This document shows positions 49,063 to 60,230 of a DNA stretch of 64,000 nt, in pieces. The stretch comes from Protula sp. h YS-2021 (lineage: Eukaryota > Annelida > Polychaeta > Sabellida > Serpulidae): the NCBI GenBank assembly GCA_949752745.1, contig OX457029.1, positions 46,544,000 through 46,607,999 on the forward strand. The letters are read 5' to 3'. The position numbers and the translations under genes were made by a program. Position 1 is the stretch's first letter, and each line of letters begins with the position of its first letter. A model generated the notes under the pieces. That model did not search any database and was not told the origin of the DNA. It worked only from the letters and a program-made list of their open reading frames with translations.

Positions 49063-51164
49063 GGATCGATATAGACTTAAGTTAGGATCGTATGCCCTCG
49101 TGTATTTTTAATCGATTCTGCAATTCGAGACTAAATTGAGATGACAGTCTTAATTGATCTTAAATTATCAAACATTTGACAATCCTGAGCAGGTTTAAAC
49201 TGACCTCAAATTGATCTCAAATTAAGAGCATGGAATGTGAATTTTTAAGACTGCTCAATGTGAGATTAATTCTTGATCTTAATCGACTATAAAACCAGAA
49301 TCTCCAATTGCGTGATTTTTTTTTCGTTTGGGAAGTTGTCTAAAAGTTGTTGCAAACCCGTTGTTGCATTCCACATCTCTGCGATGCCTGTGGGATAATG
49401 TCTGTTTATCCATGTGAATTCAATATTAAGAGACAGTTGTAGGACATGCACTGAAATCTCTTTGCACTGGAAAAACAAACAAACAAACGAAACACTAATT
49501 TTGGAGGTAATGTTTTTATAAGGCGACAACGAAATGCCTTCTGGGAAAAAAGACAACCTTTCAAATAGACCTTTGTATGGAACAATGATATCCATAATTT
49601 AATACATATAATTAATTTTAGTGTTGCCATTAAAAAATGCAGCAATAAAATAACAGCACAATTCCTTTAGACTAATGACTATAGCTCTACGGTACGTTTC
49701 CCAAAAACACAAGTCATCAGTGTAGCCTCACTGGCTTTACGTGGATTGTTTCCTGTGTGGGTTGATGCAATTAATATGTCAATAACTGCTACGTTCCGAT
49801 GTTACATTAGCCCCCCTATAGGACCCACAAGGCATGAAATCCATTAACTCAACACAGGTGTGATACAGGTGGGAGAAAATTGCCAAAGGATAGATTCGGC
49901 ATGTTATTCCTTAATCTGAACTTTAAACAGGTTGAATTTGATACATCGATCACCCAGGTATGAATCTTGAGCGTATTTTCACCAAATGTAATTCAAATTA
50001 CTAATATATTTTTCTTCTAGGGTGCAGATTAAAATTACTTCTTTTCGTAGCTGTAATGTATCTAAAAAGTAATTAAAGAAATTTACACTTAAATGTTCAT
50101 TTCACTGTTTTATGTGTCATTGTTTTAACTGCGCAATGATTTCAAGTTTACTTTGTGAAAATTATAAAAAATAATCCAGCGCATTAGTAATTTCAGCTTT
50201 ATGCTTTTCACATTAAATTCCGTTTGAAAAATTTCCCACTCATACTGAGGGGATCAAGGACACATCGTTTATATTTTTAGAGCACCAAGATTCTACAAGA
50301 TCCGTGTTTTGGAACATTCTAATGATATCAACACCATGCTTCAATTGCAAAAACTATGAAATAGGAGCCGGTTGCTTAAAGTCAATATCTTAGCACACTT
50401 TTTTATCTTCAGCTAAGTGGACAGTTAGTGCCATTTATGTTTCCAAATAACGCTGATTATCTGAGAAAGAGATGGGTGTCTGACTGTACGTTTTAATGAA
50501 TGTTTATGAAAAATATTTATGATATCAATTCTATTTTGTTTCTCTCAGGATAAATACACTATTTAAAACAATTAACAGCTAAAAAATTTGACGGAGTTTC
50601 CACGAAAACGCAAAAATGTGCGTTACCTGAACATCTTGTCTAAAGAAAACACACAAAAACTTCATGAACATCTAAGGAAAACATTTTATTAAGATCAACT
50701 TAACAGAACTTTATAATTAAAATTTAAAATGGAGTTCTTGCACAACTCAAAATCTTCAAACCGCAAATTTCACATGGTTTAAAGTCTAACAGTAAGAGGT
50801 ATGGCCCCACGAGCTTGAATTCTGCGCCTGTTCTGTAAAGCCCAACACTGCACATGTACTACCTTTGATTGTTAACCATGCGCACATATTTTACTAAATG
50901 CGCAGCTGTTTTTGGAATAATTGTCTTAAATATTTGTATATAAAATTAGAATTTGGTTAATTTTAGGCCTTTTGTGAAATGATATCTTTGAACTATAGGA
51001 ATGCAAAATAAGTCACAATGTTAAGCATTGTACAACAAGTACACACACTCAGATTTTGGGAGTGACCAATTTTTCTCTACCGTCCTTTATTCTGCAATTT
51101 TTGTATACTGTATGTAAACGGTTTACACAGTACGGCAACTATTTTCTTCAAACCTACTCCTCCA

Positions 51165-51365
51165 GCAGGATTTTATCAGTTTCCAAAGATATCTTCACCC
51201 CCGTATATCTTCACCACCCCGGTGAAGACATCCTAGGATAATTTCATCTCCTTTAAGATATCTTCACCTTCGAATGAAGTTATTTTAGGATATCTTCATC
51301 CCCGGGTAAAGTTATTTCAGAATGTCTTCGCCCCGGTAAAAATATCCAAGGATATCTTAACCCCA
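51165..51365. repeat. ~42-bp palindromic minisatellite, GATATCTTCACC type
   Basis: AAGATATCTTCACCCC and its partial inverse GGTGAAGACATCCTAGGATA recur four to five times with decay (51187, 51204, 51260, 51290, 51330). Confidence 0.75.
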
Positions 51366-52682
51366 ACCTTTTTTGTCTTTTTAAAGACTGTAATTCAATA
51401 AAAACAATAATTTACTTTATTTTAAACTATAGTTGTGACGTCACCCATCTCCTTTGCATCAGCGACGAAAGAAACCCCTTCTGATGACGTCAATTTTAAA
51501 TTTTCGTAAACAACATCTTAAGGACGCTGAAGAATCTCTCTGAGTGTTCACAAGCTCGACAAACTCTTTCATGCCAAAAATGAAAATGTGTGTACTATTT
51601 GCAATTCTGGATAGACTTATCCAGTTATATCTTTATTTCTGGACGTTAACATATATATCTATGCAACCATCCTTTCATTCGAGTTTCTTTTATCACACAG
51701 GGCAAACATCACAGCTTTTTTACTCTGTTCATATATATAAAATTATGCACTGTGGTCCGTTGTAGCTAGGTTTTTCTTACACTGATTTTTCAAAATCCTA
51801 TATTCTATAAAAATAAAGTCATAATTAAAATCATCTTGAGTCCTGTTCTAACATTCTGTTTTAGCATTCATGAAAAGATTCTTAGCCACTTTTGTTAAGC
51901 GGTAACTCCACAGGAAAAGTAAAGCTTGGGATTCTGTTGAAAAATTAATCTTTTCCTCGGAAATCAAATTTTTATGGGGTGATCCCAAAGTTATCTCGAA
52001 TTGTTTTTCAGAAATTGTGCAAATCCCAATATTTCCACAGGATCCAATTGCTCCCCGTGATAGATACGAATTCCGGTATTTTATCATGGTGACATCAAGA
52101 TAGGTCCTCCAACTTGTTTTCTCTAGGATCTAGCCAATTATCACACTTGTCATTTATTCTGAATTTTAACACTAAAAGTCTGTACAGCTATGTCCTTTTA
52201 CGTCATCAGAACGGGTTTCTAATTTTAACACTTTTTATTAATGATCAATATGCATGAGCTTCTGACCTAAGCTGGTTATTGAGGCGCATCATTGCAGTCT
52301 GAGACATTGTGCTTATTATACACATACTTAGTATTTCAGTGAAACTATAGTTTAAAACTTACAAACCTCTCGCACATATGATTTCATGTCGAGAAACAAG
52401 CTTGTGACGTAGTCACTCGTGGTTTCTCAGCCAAGAAACCATCTGTGCTTAAAGGTTCTCTGTTTTAGTAATTGAACCTGTGATCGCCACTTACAAAAGA
52501 CGTACTTCCTTCTTATGTAAAGGTAGGTATCTTAATCGCTTCGATGCCGTCCAAATTGCGGCAGAAATCCTCCTGAATATATCGGACTACGCCATCATTG
52601 GCTATAAAAATGGAAAAATTCTGAACTTTTCATTGATTCAAATGAACAATGGAAAACGACAAGGAAATAGCAACAGCTCCAA

Positions 52683-52801
52683 AGGATGATAATAAAGACA
52701 GTAAAACTTAGAAAAGGAAAAAAAAGCAACTAGGCTACCCGAAGGATGATAATAAAGACAGTAAAACTTAGAAAAGGAAAAAAAGCAACTAGGCTACCCG
52801 A
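52683..52801. repeat. 60-bp tandem duplication
   Basis: Two near-identical 59-60-bp units starting AAGGATGATAATAAAGACAG and ending AGGCTACCCG, differing by one A in an A run. They lie within the 50.2-54.0 kb inverted-arm segment. Confidence 0.95.
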
Positions 52802-54098
52802 CACAGCGATCCAGGTGTGACGTCAGTGGACCAAGACATCCGTTGACTGTGAGTGATAATATTCGCCAAACGAGTCCTCGAGCCTCCATCCCACACCGAG
52901 CGCATTAAAGGCGATAGAAACTGTTTTTCCGCTTCGTATCCCTTTCAGGTTTGCAAGAAACTCACAAAGACCCCTGAAAGAAGTTTCCAGGTACCTTAAA
53001 ATGATGCCCAATTTTCACGCATGGCTACTTGTGACAGCTACCACTCGTCCAGGCGTATGGGAAAATGGTGTTTGGACAACCGAAAATGAAATAATTACAA
53101 CTTTCTTTATACTATCTACCAATATTTTATACAGACGCTATGGAAATATTTATACAGACAGTTCCAATGTCAGTTGAACTGTTAATTTAAGTTTGAGATT
53201 TCACTATTTATATTTTCAGAAATAGCAATTCCTAATGACATCATTATAAAAAGTGATATATTTAATTTGTTAATGTGTTTAATTTGTTATAACTGAAGCT
53301 GATGGACATAAGTAAATAAAGACATCTTGAACATATCTTTAATTAAATTAGAGCTCTAATTATTAGGATATGCTGCAAGTAAAATAGGCCTTTTCAATTG
53401 AGCTTCTTTTAAGCCACAAATACAAATGAGTATGAGGATATGAAAAATTTACCGGAATTGGAAGGGAGGGGCTAGTTAGCTTGAATTCTGCGTGCTCTTC
53501 GTTTGCCTGTAGCTTTAGCAATTGGGGTCGGATCAGCTTAAAATTTGGCGAATTAATTTATTTCTGTACCGAAAAGGAGGCCTCTAATATATCCAAAAGC
53601 CAATATTTCATTGAAACTGAAAGCTATTTTCTTTCCAGACACAGTTAAGTGGTGTTCTGTGAAAACAAGAAGGAAGGATCGCGTAGAATTACATTTCATT
53701 TGTGGAGATTGGAAAAGGTAATTTAATATGGTAATTATTTTATAACCTTGTAAGATATTGACTTTAAGCAACCGGCTCCTATTTCATAGTTTTTGCAATT
53801 GAAGCAAGTCCGTATATCACCTATGAAATAAAACCCTTGCATTTTCATTTCACGATGGTGTTGATATAATTAGAATGTTCCAAAACACGGATCTTGTAGA
53901 ATCTTGGTGCTCTAAAACATAAACCAGGTGTGCTTGATCCCCTCAGTATAAGTGAGGAATTTTCCAAACGGAATTTAATGTGAAAAGCACAAAGCTGAAA
54001 TTACTAATGCGCTGGATTAGTTGCTATAAACAGTATCATTCAATTAAAAAACATAGTTTTTTTTTAATTTTGAGAAAAAAATTTTTGCCCGAAAAAGT

Positions 54099-54800
54099 AA
54101 TTGCCAATCCGGCCCATTTGTAAATGACCCACTCCCAATAACAAATTTGAAATTGTATTGCCCATTTGTAAATGGGCGACCAGGTTACAACATTGTTACT
54201 GGGGTTGATACGTACCTTTCCACTTGCAAATGGGATTGCTCAATCACAAATATTTTCTAAATTGTTTAAAAAAAATAAAAATTCTAACCTGTTACTAATG
54301 CCAGAAGTATCTGCTCTGAGTACGTATTCTGTCATTTAGAAATCTAAGCCGTACAGGATTAAGTGTAGCACAATAGTGGCAGTTTTGACAAAAAACATAA
54401 ATTTCTTTGTTCCTGAATAATTTTTTGTCTTAATGATCCCGATTGAACTTCAAAGTATCTTGCCTTTATCTTGTGCAAAATTTCAATAACATCACTTTAC
54501 ATTTTGAAAGAAACATGTTAGCAGAAAATCTTAATGTAATGTCAAAGAATCGTGCCAATAAATTGTGTAACATATTTCTAATTTAGTATAAACAGAAGAC
54601 ATTTAATGATGTTTTAAAGATTATTTATTTCCATTCCTTAAATATTTTCAATCGGACCAGTCCCATTTGCAAATGGAAATTCATTTCTCATTTGTTATCT
54701 GGCCTGGCCAAATTGTAACTGAATCGCACATTTGCAAATGGTCGACCCAGTTACAAATTTGAAATGGGACGTGACCATTTGCAAATTGGTAATTGGTCCG
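54099..54800. mobile_element. ~700-bp fold-back element with CATTTGCAAATG motifs
   Basis: The left 54099-54235 and right 54655-54800 parts are imperfect inverted copies. Each contains several CCCATTTGCAAATGG-like palindromes (or TTTGTAAATGGG variants), a GGTTACAA/TTGTAACTG block and a CGACC block. The middle is AT-rich and non-coding. Confidence 0.65.
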
Positions 54801-55697
54801 TAAAATGTGTATTAAGCGAAAGTTCAAGGATCATCCATCCAAGGACTGATCACCAGAGCACACGCAGTAGGAACTGGATGTCCCGGAGGTCTGCAAGAAA
54901 AACGATCTTATAAATTGTCCATAACAGGACCTATAGTGGGTGGTGGAGAGGGCTGGATTCCAGCTCAGGTTCGTACGTCTACGTAAAAGGGTCGAGGGGC
55001 CGAGGTCCGTAAAGTGCAGTGAATATGAACAAAGCACACGTTACTACGAATACGTTCGTAGAACGACCATTTAGACGAAACAACCGAATTAGAAGTTACG
55101 AAGTGACAGAAATTATCAATGATATTTGATGCCTTTAAATTAGCGCTAAAAGAACAAGTGATCGGAGATATCCTGAAACCCGGAGTGATATGTTTTTACA
55201 ATACATAAGCGTTGAAATAACTGACCAATCAGAGACCACGCGTCATAAGATAAATATGCCTAGGCGCGGCCTAAACGTGTATTTAAGCCCAGTTTTCGAC
55301 TGTCAAACCAACGGAGTATTTAATATAATTATACTTTTATTTTTAAATGAAAAACAATCCATTTTGGGAATAATAAAATGAGAAACAAATTAATCCAAAT
55401 ATTTTGAAACGAATGTTTTGAAATGAAATCAGTATTTTTTTACAATGTAGCGAAATTCGGTCCGGTTTTCTTGACAGAGTGAGAAAATGGCCGTCTCATA
55501 TTTAAAATCAATGGCACAAAAAGCATACCTCCTACAATATACGATTTCTTTAGTTGCCTGAAATGAAAGTTGGATTCTTGCTAATGAACGAAAAATTTCA
55601 AGAATCCATAACCTCTGGATATTACCATACCCAGACCATTTTAATAAACTCCTCCACAGTAACCATAATATAAAAGTTCTGTTCTTGTTAAGATAAA

Positions 55698-56090
55698 ATG
55701 TCAACGTTCGGCGAAGAAGTGACAGTGGATATGACGACATCATCGTTTGGAGATACCGATCTTTCCTCGATGTTCCCAGTGTCAAGCATAGACCAAGAAA
55801 TACCAAGCACCTGGGTAACAGCAAACGAAAGCAAGGTGCACATCACATCGAGCGTGGAAGAAAACTTTACTTTTTTCGCAGCGGCCACCGTAGAGAATGC
55901 CAGCAGTACTCTAAAGCAACTCTCTAGCGCCCTTCCCACGTTAACCGCAACAGAATCGGAATCCGCCAGTTTTGAAGTGATCCTACCAATCATATTCGGT
56001 CTGTTTCTAATCCTGGCATTGAATCTGGTGGTGTTTCACGTTCCAAACGAGCCCGATGCTACACCACAGAGGCGTAATGTAAAGGTTTAA
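55698..56090 (+). CDS. Small single-pass membrane protein, unrecognised (130 aa)
   Basis: Intronless frame with ATG in fair context (AAAATGT). Residues 1-92 are Ser/Thr/acidic-rich with three N-glycosylation sequons (NES at 43, NFT at 56, NAS at 67) and no cleavable signal peptide. Residues 93-115 (VILPIIFGLFLILALNLVVF..) form a clear membrane span. The last 15 residues (NEPDATPQRRNVKV) are a short, net basic tail. This layout suggests a type III membrane protein with a glycosylated exterior. An AATAAA lies at 56168-56173, 78 nt past the stop. The biased composition, sequons and downstream hexamer argue for a real gene; I recognise no family, so it may be lineage-restricted. Confidence 0.5.
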   Translation: MSTFGEEVTVDMTTSSFGDTDLSSMFPVSSIDQEIPSTWVTANESKVHITSSVEENFTFFAAATVENASSTLKQLSSALPTLTATESESASFEVILPIIFGLFLILALNLVVFHVPNEPDATPQRRNVKV

Positions 56091-56339
56091 AACTGGTTTA
56101 TATATCAGCTCTAATATTGGCTTTTATGGAAGTTGGACAAATGTTTATCTGTCAGAATTTTTATGCAAAATAAAAACACTTTGGTGTTTGAGGGGAAAAG
56201 AATAGGATTCAATCTGCATTTTGCAAAGAAATATAGCAGATTTTGCTTAGTTTCGCTTTTTTTCGAAAAAGTATCACAATTACCAGAAATGTCAATGTAT
56301 GAAATACAGCAAGGTATTGAGAACCACTGAACCCTGACA

Positions 56340-57879
56340 CTTAGTCAATAGAGTGTATCCAGACAACAGAGACGCCATCTGGTCGATGAGCCACAAATGA
56401 CTGTGTCATAACAACGGTATTTGCTTGGATGTGCGTTGTTTCTTACAGAATAGGTGTTTCTATAATAGGTGTTTGCTTAAATGTGTTTTTGCAATTACTG
56501 TACATAAAGTACAGTAATCAAACTATTCTTTCCCGAAAGTTAGACATTTTCTTGGGTTTATTTTACAGCAAATATGAACAGTAAACTTGTTTATAGGATG
56601 CGGGTTATTTTAAACTGTTGGTTTTGATGGTTTGGGGAAGGTGAAGGGGGATATTATGCCGTGACGCAAAAGGCATGAGATTCAGTGCAACATTTTTCGG
56701 GTACTATCTCATGATTTAGTGCTAAAGCCTATCTGACTATCTCTTTTGCCGATGAAGTTCTGTGAACATTGTCACTCGACATGTGATAATCAAAAGTTGC
56801 TAATTTCATCTTTCTAGAATATTCAGTTTGCGTCAAAGGTATTCATTGAAAGCAAGCTAGCAGAAAAGAGCACGAACGTTGTCGCAAACACATGTGAATA
56901 TCAAGAATATCCAGTTTATGTTCTCTTTTGCAGGAGGGAGTTGGACGTTGTTAAAATCTCTAGAATAAATAAAGCATACAGTAAAAATCGCGTCTCATCT
57001 TTTTGTCTTTGATATCAAGAATTGCCCAAAGCTTGAAACTGAATTTAAAAGACTCTCTCTCTCTTTCTTTGATTTTCAAGATTTGAATTACGTTACTGCT
57101 GCTGGATACTAAAGGCTATACAGCTAGTGTCAGATCTTAACAGTTGATTATCTTCGCATTGCACAATTCAAATGAGATTCAACCGAAATTTCCTCACTAT
57201 GGAAATTCGCATTACGATGTTCTTTGGATGTTATCTGGAAATGAGACAAAATGTTCACTAAAGAGAATTTGCAAATAATCAGAACAAATAATGAGAAATA
57301 ATAAATTCCACTTCCGTAGAAGTCACAGGATTGTTTGCGTGCAACTACGGATATAATAAATAAACAAGAAGGCACTTAAAATGCGCAAATCTTTCAGTTT
57401 CAATGGAGTTCATATAATATTTATCTACAGGTTCTTAATTTTAATTAACTTCAAATAATTTTTTCTCTAAAGATAATTTAAAAGCATCTGTTAAACGTGA
57501 ATCAGTTTCTGTGATATATTTTCGAATCAATGGCTATAAACTACAAGGAATAGTAAAGAAGTTTTTGCCTTTATTTGGCCTGACGGTGCCATAGATAATG
57601 AGCCTACGATACTGCCCAATGCTGCCTATTGTTTAATGTGGCAAAATTGCAGCAAAAATACTTTGTACTTCTTCAAACTTTTACGTGATTCGACCATATT
57701 TATATATAGGTGGCCCAAACTACCAAATATCATTTGCCTTGCTGTCACAAGAATGCAAAATAATTTACACAGCTTATGAAATCTTCAAGCAGAAAGTGTT
57801 GATAGTGTTATGGATTTCATTTCACTATGATATCTAACTGAAGTCACAGCCATAAAGTTTTACTCAGTAACGGGATCGA
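56340..57879. other. Intergenic stretch downstream of the small membrane-protein ORF
   Basis: No recognised gene. A second AATAAATAAA cluster lies near 56965. Otherwise it is AT-rich unique-looking DNA. Confidence 0.4.
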
Positions 57880-58540
57880 TAAAACGAAGATATATTATGT
57901 AAAACCATCATGGACCAAATCTTGAAGCTACCGGACCAGATGTGTACGACGAAGTACATGTTTGTGTTTTTCGGACATTTGATCGTCTTTGACAAATTTT
58001 TGATAAATTGCCAAACATAATATATGTATGATGGAAACCTTCTGAGCAAAAGTTCTGTCAAGTTTCCAAGCGAGCCAACCGAAGTTGTAGGAAGGATATC
58101 ATTTTGTGATTTTCTAAAATTTTGCCGTTTTTTTTTTGAGAAATATTTTGGATAAGTCGAGACATAAATTGCAAGCTGAGTGAAGAGTGCTAGAAGACCA
58201 TTAAAGTACACTTCCAGTAGATTTTGGCCGGATTTGTATGTTTCTCTGAAATTTGACCGTATTTGGCAAATCTTGGACACTTCGCCAAGATTGCAAGTCT
58301 GGTGGAGAAACTTCTAGCAGCTTCTGCGGAGTATTTTGGTCAAGTTTCAATTTGCGTTAGAATTTGTGAAAACAGTAGAATTTTCAGAAATTTTGAGGTA
58401 TATGCCAATATTCGCCAAACAAAATACAAGTCTGGTGGAGGAGAATTTAGAGAATTTCTGTTAAATTTCAAAGTGATACCTCTGGATTTGCACAGAGTGA
58501 TTTTGTCCGAAATTTGACCGAGTTTGACCGATATTTAGGG
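57880..58540. repeat. Decayed tandem array, unit ~150-165 bp
   Basis: Motifs like TTTGACCGTATTTGGCAAAT, TTGCAAGTCTGGTGGAGAA or ATACAAGTCTGGTGGAGGA, and TTCTCTGAAATTTGACC recur in order at about 58020-58100, 58140-58260, 58260-58350 and 58400-58500. It looks like an old pearl-type core array. Open frames across it are probably chance. Confidence 0.45.
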
Positions 58541-59995
58541 TCATTTAGGCTAAAAAACAAAACTTGAGTGTAAACCTGTTTGAAGAACATTCCTTTCGAA
58601 TTTCAAAACAATCGACTGGAACCGCATTGGTCGGACGGGTAGCATTTTGTGTTTTCTGAAATTGTGCTCTTTTCGCCTAATAGTATGATCAGTTTTGCTC
58701 AAAAGCAGCACCTTGAAAATTTTTTTACACACATTCACACATAACAGACCTTATCTAACGAATAAAAGTGATCGGAATAGACCACCGCAGGACGCCAGCT
58801 GGGCTAAAAATAGTTTCGTGATTTTAATCAGAGGTGGTTTATTTTCCTACACGCAACTACTGTTCCACTTCCAGTCAAAAGTTCTTTAATGGTTTTGCTA
58901 TTTGAACTCATGGTTACCATACAATTTCATACAAGAAATACTTAGTTTCTAAGCCTATGCGATTTAGGAAGCGGAGCCTGTGGCAATTACATAACAACTA
59001 ACACTAAATTCATAAGCAGATCCGGCCACAGTGACTCTCAACAGAGATGAGTAGACGAACGGTCACGAAATTTGAGAACAACGTTTCTACACATGGCACC
59101 ACTGTACTAGGCCAGCTTCAAGTCTCGTGCGTACAGTCAATAGAAATGCTATTAAAAAGACATCTCCGTAGTGTCATTAAAGGAGAATAAGCTGATGTCA
59201 TTCTCTGCTCCCAGGGTACGCATGAGCTCTTGTTTTGTTATTTCAAATACCTTGCTCCAGGAAAAACAATGCAAAATCTACCCATTGACAGAGGCAGAAA
59301 AACGAAAGGAAATCTGTGTAAGCCTATCGAAAACGTCAACAGCCAGTTTTAAGGCACTGCCTCCTGGCTTGAGTGTTGAAAGTAATTTGCAAGCAAAACC
59401 ACATAACTTTTGTACGTTTTGGAGAACTAAGCACTAGAGAAACTTTTTTCATGTTTTTCATGGCTCTTTAGCCCTGTCTGTATTATTTTTAGAGCTTAAA
59501 ACTACTATAAAATAATTAATCCAAATAATCAACGATAAATGCTTCAAAGATTTATATTAAAAACAAATTGAAGAAAGTGCTATCATTTTTACGTGTAATT
59601 CGACGTTCTCAAACTGATATGTTTAGCTCACAGGCTGTCATTCGAAGGTTTAAAATCAAGTTTATAGCAACTTAGAGCAAAACAATTTTTGCGTTATTAA
59701 ACATATACATATTCGCATAGCAGTCCTTACTAGCTAAGGAGAACCCGAATAACACAATTCAGATATTAATTATTTTAATATTTGTTTTATAACTAAATGG
59801 CATTTTATGAGTGACAGCATATCTCTCATTATGAGATACGTGCTACGTTTATAGATGCGTCATTTACAAGCGGTACAAAATCATTGGTTAAATGCTAAAC
59901 GCGCTGTAAACTACGTCAGGATAAAAGAAAGAGAACAGTATCTTCGAAATCCAGTGGACTAGAAGGAGAAGCAGGAGGAGGGGGAGGAGGAGGAG

Positions 59996-59997
<2 letters not shown>

Positions 59998-60090
<93 letters not shown>
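59998..60090. repeat. Compound (GATA)n(GA)n microsatellite
   Basis: About eight GATA units are followed by about 28 GA units, preceded by a GGAGGAGG purine tract from 59962. All purine-rich on the plus strand. Confidence 0.97.
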
Positions 60091-60091
<1 letters not shown>

Positions 60092-60230
60092 AAGAGAGAT
60101 AGAGAGACATATTGTTGAAAATGAAGCAGCTTGATAATCTAGACCTTAAACACTGTGGTTGATTTAAGTGTGATCGTTAGAAGACCCAGCGACAAAGGAC
60201 ATTTGCTATGTTCATCCTAAAACATCCATT

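Larger units (their letters stand above)
50172..54019. mobile_element. 3.85-kb segment bounded by long inverted arms
   Basis: The left arm 50172-50392 (TAATCCAGCGCATTAGTAAT..) and right arm 53751-54019 are inverted copies of high similarity. The right arm has about 49 extra nt after GCAATTGAAGCA. Both arms include GATCAAG/CTTGATC..CTCATACTGAGGGG-type and CCGTGTTTTGGAACATTCTA sequence. The 3.36-kb interior has no recognisable transposase. This is either a fold-back DNA element or two inverted insertions of one ~250-bp repeat. Confidence 0.7.

Noticed and set aside
57864..58280. 138-codon minus-strand frame
   Set aside because: Runs across a decayed tandem array and has no domain or splice support.
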